A stretch of DNA of 62,000 nucleotides from Phoronis australis (Eukaryota; Phoronida; Phoronidae). Location: contig NMRA01000131.1 in the NCBI GenBank assembly GCA_002633005.1, forward strand, positions 111,798-173,797, given 5' to 3'. This document shows positions 59,997 to 62,000 of this stretch, one piece after another. The stretch's first letter is position 1, and each line of letters opens with the position of its first letter. The position numbers and the translations under genes are program-made. The notes below the pieces were generated by a model. The model saw nothing but the letters and a program-made list of their open reading frames with translations. It was not told the DNA's origin and did no database searches.

Positions 59997-60559
59997 CTAA
60001 AAATAAAGCACAAAGGACGTCAGTGAATGAATTGATTATGTCAGTTATCACGTTATTAGTTATTTAGCCTACTAGTAGATGATCAATTAACTTACTTATT
60101 GACCTCTCAATCACGCAGTCCTTAAAAACAAAGTGTATGAAACTGGACACTTTCACTTTTGCGACTCCTTGCTAGTCCACTCAGATGCCAGACCAGAGGA
60201 CAGTACTTCTATGTGAAGTGGGACTTGACAAAAGCATAATTCAGTTTTGAACATAAGTCAAACAGATATTAGGATAGACTAGATTAAATGTGTTTTTTTT
60301 GCACTAGGATTCAGCATGGTTATAAAATTTCAGTTCACAGTCAAACAGGATTCCCAAAAGTTTGACAACAGTTTCAAAATTTATATTGTTTCCAAATGAT
60401 TTAATGACGAATTCGAGTAACTAAGTACGTGCAACGAAAACTTTTTAGCACAGTTATGTTTATTCTAATAATTTAAAAATTCAAAATGTGTTGATTTTGT
60501 AAAAAAAATTATCCTCTTAACCAAAATACTCATCACACCTCAAATGGTGTCTTGGCAAT

Positions 60560-60690
60560 CACAGGCACTAGTCAGATATAGCAGTCCCTGATTTAGAGAA
60601 CCAGTTTCATCCACTAAGTAACGGGCATGTTATTCAGTGATTGTCTGGTTCTCTAAATCACAGACCGCTATATCCGACATGTGCCATGAT
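60560..60690. mobile_element. Small foldback element, ~40-bp arms
   Basis: GATATAGCAGTCCCTG and ATTTAGAGAACCAG at 60574-60604 are mirrored by CTGGTTCTCTAAAT and CACAGACCGCTATATC at 60645-60675, with weaker pairing beyond on both sides. The loop is about 40 bases. It lies in the first intron of SYNJ2BP, about 35 bases from the next element. Confidence 0.8.
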
Positions 60691-60732
60691 CACGTAAAGT
60701 TCTTAACTTTTGTTTATAAGCAGGTAGGACAT

Positions 60733-61663
60733 TAGGCAATGAACATCGCCTCTGTTGGCCCGAACCAGAGGCGATGTAGAGGCTATAGGCGCTTTGTACG
60801 CCGGCAGCTTTTCGGCGAATTATGCCTCGCACCGACAAAACCACCAAAGTCACATTGTTATAAATACCTTTTGCGCATAGAGGAACACCTTAGGAGGTTG
60901 TCGATGTGTTTAAGTTCTTCCAACTCGAACAAATACTCCCGTTATGAAACTTTTTCTTCGAGCAGTCCCTATTTCAGTTCCCAAAATCGTGAAATCAAAA
61001 TTTTCATTTTTTAACCAGGCCGAAGGTCAGAAGTTGCGATCCTACCGGCGAACTTTGAAAGCTGAAGTTCCCGCCCTTTGCGTACGTGTTGCCGGGAACC
61101 AGCCGTGCATTTGCCGTGTTGTTAAACATTAAAATGTCAAATATGTGCACAAAGACTTTTAAATGTCATATCAACAACATTTATTTTTATCAAATACAAA
61201 CAATAATTCATTGAAATACAAACAGTTTCAAGTAACGCCAATTAAAGACAAGTATAAGTGGTGGCATTTTGGAAACGAACATTTGACTGACAAGACCGCA
61301 ATGGCTCACCTTTGGCCTATTTAAAAATTATTGAGGTTATGAAGTCACATCACCTAGCGAGCGCGGTAAAAGTTAGAGCGTGCGCAGTACAAAAATTTTG
61401 ATTTCACGATTTTGGGAACTGAAATAGGGACTGCTCGAAGAAAAAGTTTCATAACGGGAGTATTTGTTCGAGTTGGAAGAACTTAAACACATCGACAACC
61501 TCCTAAGGTGTTCCTCTATGCGCAAAAGGTATTTATAACAACGTGACTTTGATGGTTTAGTCGGTGCAAGGCATAATTGGCCGAAAAGCTTCCGGCGTAC
61601 AGAGCGCCTATAGCCTCTACATCGCCTCTGGTTCGGGCCAACAGAGGCGATGGTCATTGCCTA
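60733..61663. mobile_element. 931-bp foldback, Mutator-like element with 272-bp arms
   Basis: 60733-61004 and 61392-61663 are inverted copies around a 387-bp loop. Both outer ends read TAGGCAATGA. Flanking direct repeats GTAGGACAT (60724-60732) and GTAAGACAT (61664-61672) differ at one base and fit the 9-bp duplication of Mutator-like elements, which often have long inverted ends. About ten differences lie in the outer ~126 bp, while the inner ~146 bp of the arms is identical. Each arm carries a hairpin (CATCGCCTCTG / CAGAGGCGATG) near its outer end and TTATAAATACC in the middle. The open frames in the arms are mirror images and probably not genes. No transposase is present. Confidence 0.9.
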
Positions 61664-61672
61664 GTAAGACAT

Positions 61673-62000
61673 AAAAGTTGATGACCAAGCACTGTACTTA
61701 ATTACTGGCTACAATAAATTTTTCAGTTATTCGAATTAAGTGGAAACATAATGAGCAACAGACGGAATTCTGTTTTTGGCATCAATGCGCATGCCTAGCC
61801 CTAGGCTATGTCAGAAGTATATCCATCACAACTTGCACACGGCTTTATGCAGTGTACCTATTTGGGCTTAAGGCACTGGATCGGGGTTTCCCAGATTTCA
61901 ACCAATGGGAAAGACTGAATGTTATGACGTCGGTTACATTACTTGAACCAATGAGAAGCTATGTTAATGAAACAACATTCGACACTGCTACTGCTACCGG
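61673..62000. other. Right edge, no feature seen
   Basis: This presumably belongs to the first intron or promoter of SYNJ2BP. I find no exon that would supply the PDZ start, and no repeat. Confidence 0.35.

Noticed and set aside
60739-61657. Two near-identical ~90-codon proteins on opposite strands
   Set aside because: They are the two arms of the foldback element; the frames are mirror copies without a gene structure.
1-62000. CRISPR array, prophage, operon or bacterial defence system
   Set aside because: Spliced animal genes throughout; tandem repeats lack spacer structure and there are no associated bacterial genes.

Overview
This is a stretch of animal (metazoan, invertebrate) nuclear DNA. 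The genes are split by short-to-long GT-AG introns with phase-consistent exons, the non-coding DNA is AT-rich and full of dispersed repeats, and the proteins resemble vertebrate families closely. There are no bacterial operons, ribosome binding sites or CRISPR arrays. A single KCTD3/SHKBP1-type gene, an ITPK1 gene and large introns fit an invertebrate deuterostome or a lophotrochozoan; I cannot name the species. Isolated N bases (25315, 31574, 45641) and an 18-N gap after a G run (39178-39195) mark it as a draft assembly.

Layout. 343-11442, minus: the first 13 coding exons of a KCTD3/SHKBP1-like gene (BTB domain then WD-type repeats); its C-terminal exons lie left of the window. 11443-11729: a head-to-head promoter region. 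14201-36426, plus: an ITPK1-like inositol phosphate kinase with nine well supported exons and one exon I could not place; its introns hold most of the repeats. 39327-39602, minus: COA4, a single-exon twin-CX9C mitochondrial protein. 40988-43014, minus: four phase-matched exons of a gene I do not recognise. 47455-53358, plus: a C19orf47-like SAM-domain gene (first exon not found). 55046-55386, plus: 3' remnant of a LINE. 58844-59996, minus: the last two coding exons of SYNJ2BP (PDZ protein with a C-terminal membrane anchor); its first exon is probably beyond 62000.

The genes do not form a pathway: they are signalling adaptors, an inositol kinase and mitochondrial proteins lying together. The linkage may still be informative, because in human SHKBP1 and C19orf47 are both in 19q13.2, and ITPK1 and SYNJ2BP are both on 14q.

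The most interesting structure is non-coding. (1) At least four tandem duplications span exon-intron boundaries and so make decoy splice sites, in two different genes. (2) Degenerate arrays in introns carry, once per module, a motif close to the CTCF core. (3) A 931-bp foldback element (60733-61663) has 272-bp inverted arms, 9-bp flanking repeats and a sharp identity boundary in its arms, like a Mutator-type element. (4) A MITE is nested in an older dispersed repeat with an uninterrupted sister copy nearby. (5) A 108-bp four-copy satellite appears to have expanded from inside a dispersed element. I found no undescribed multi-gene biological system here.
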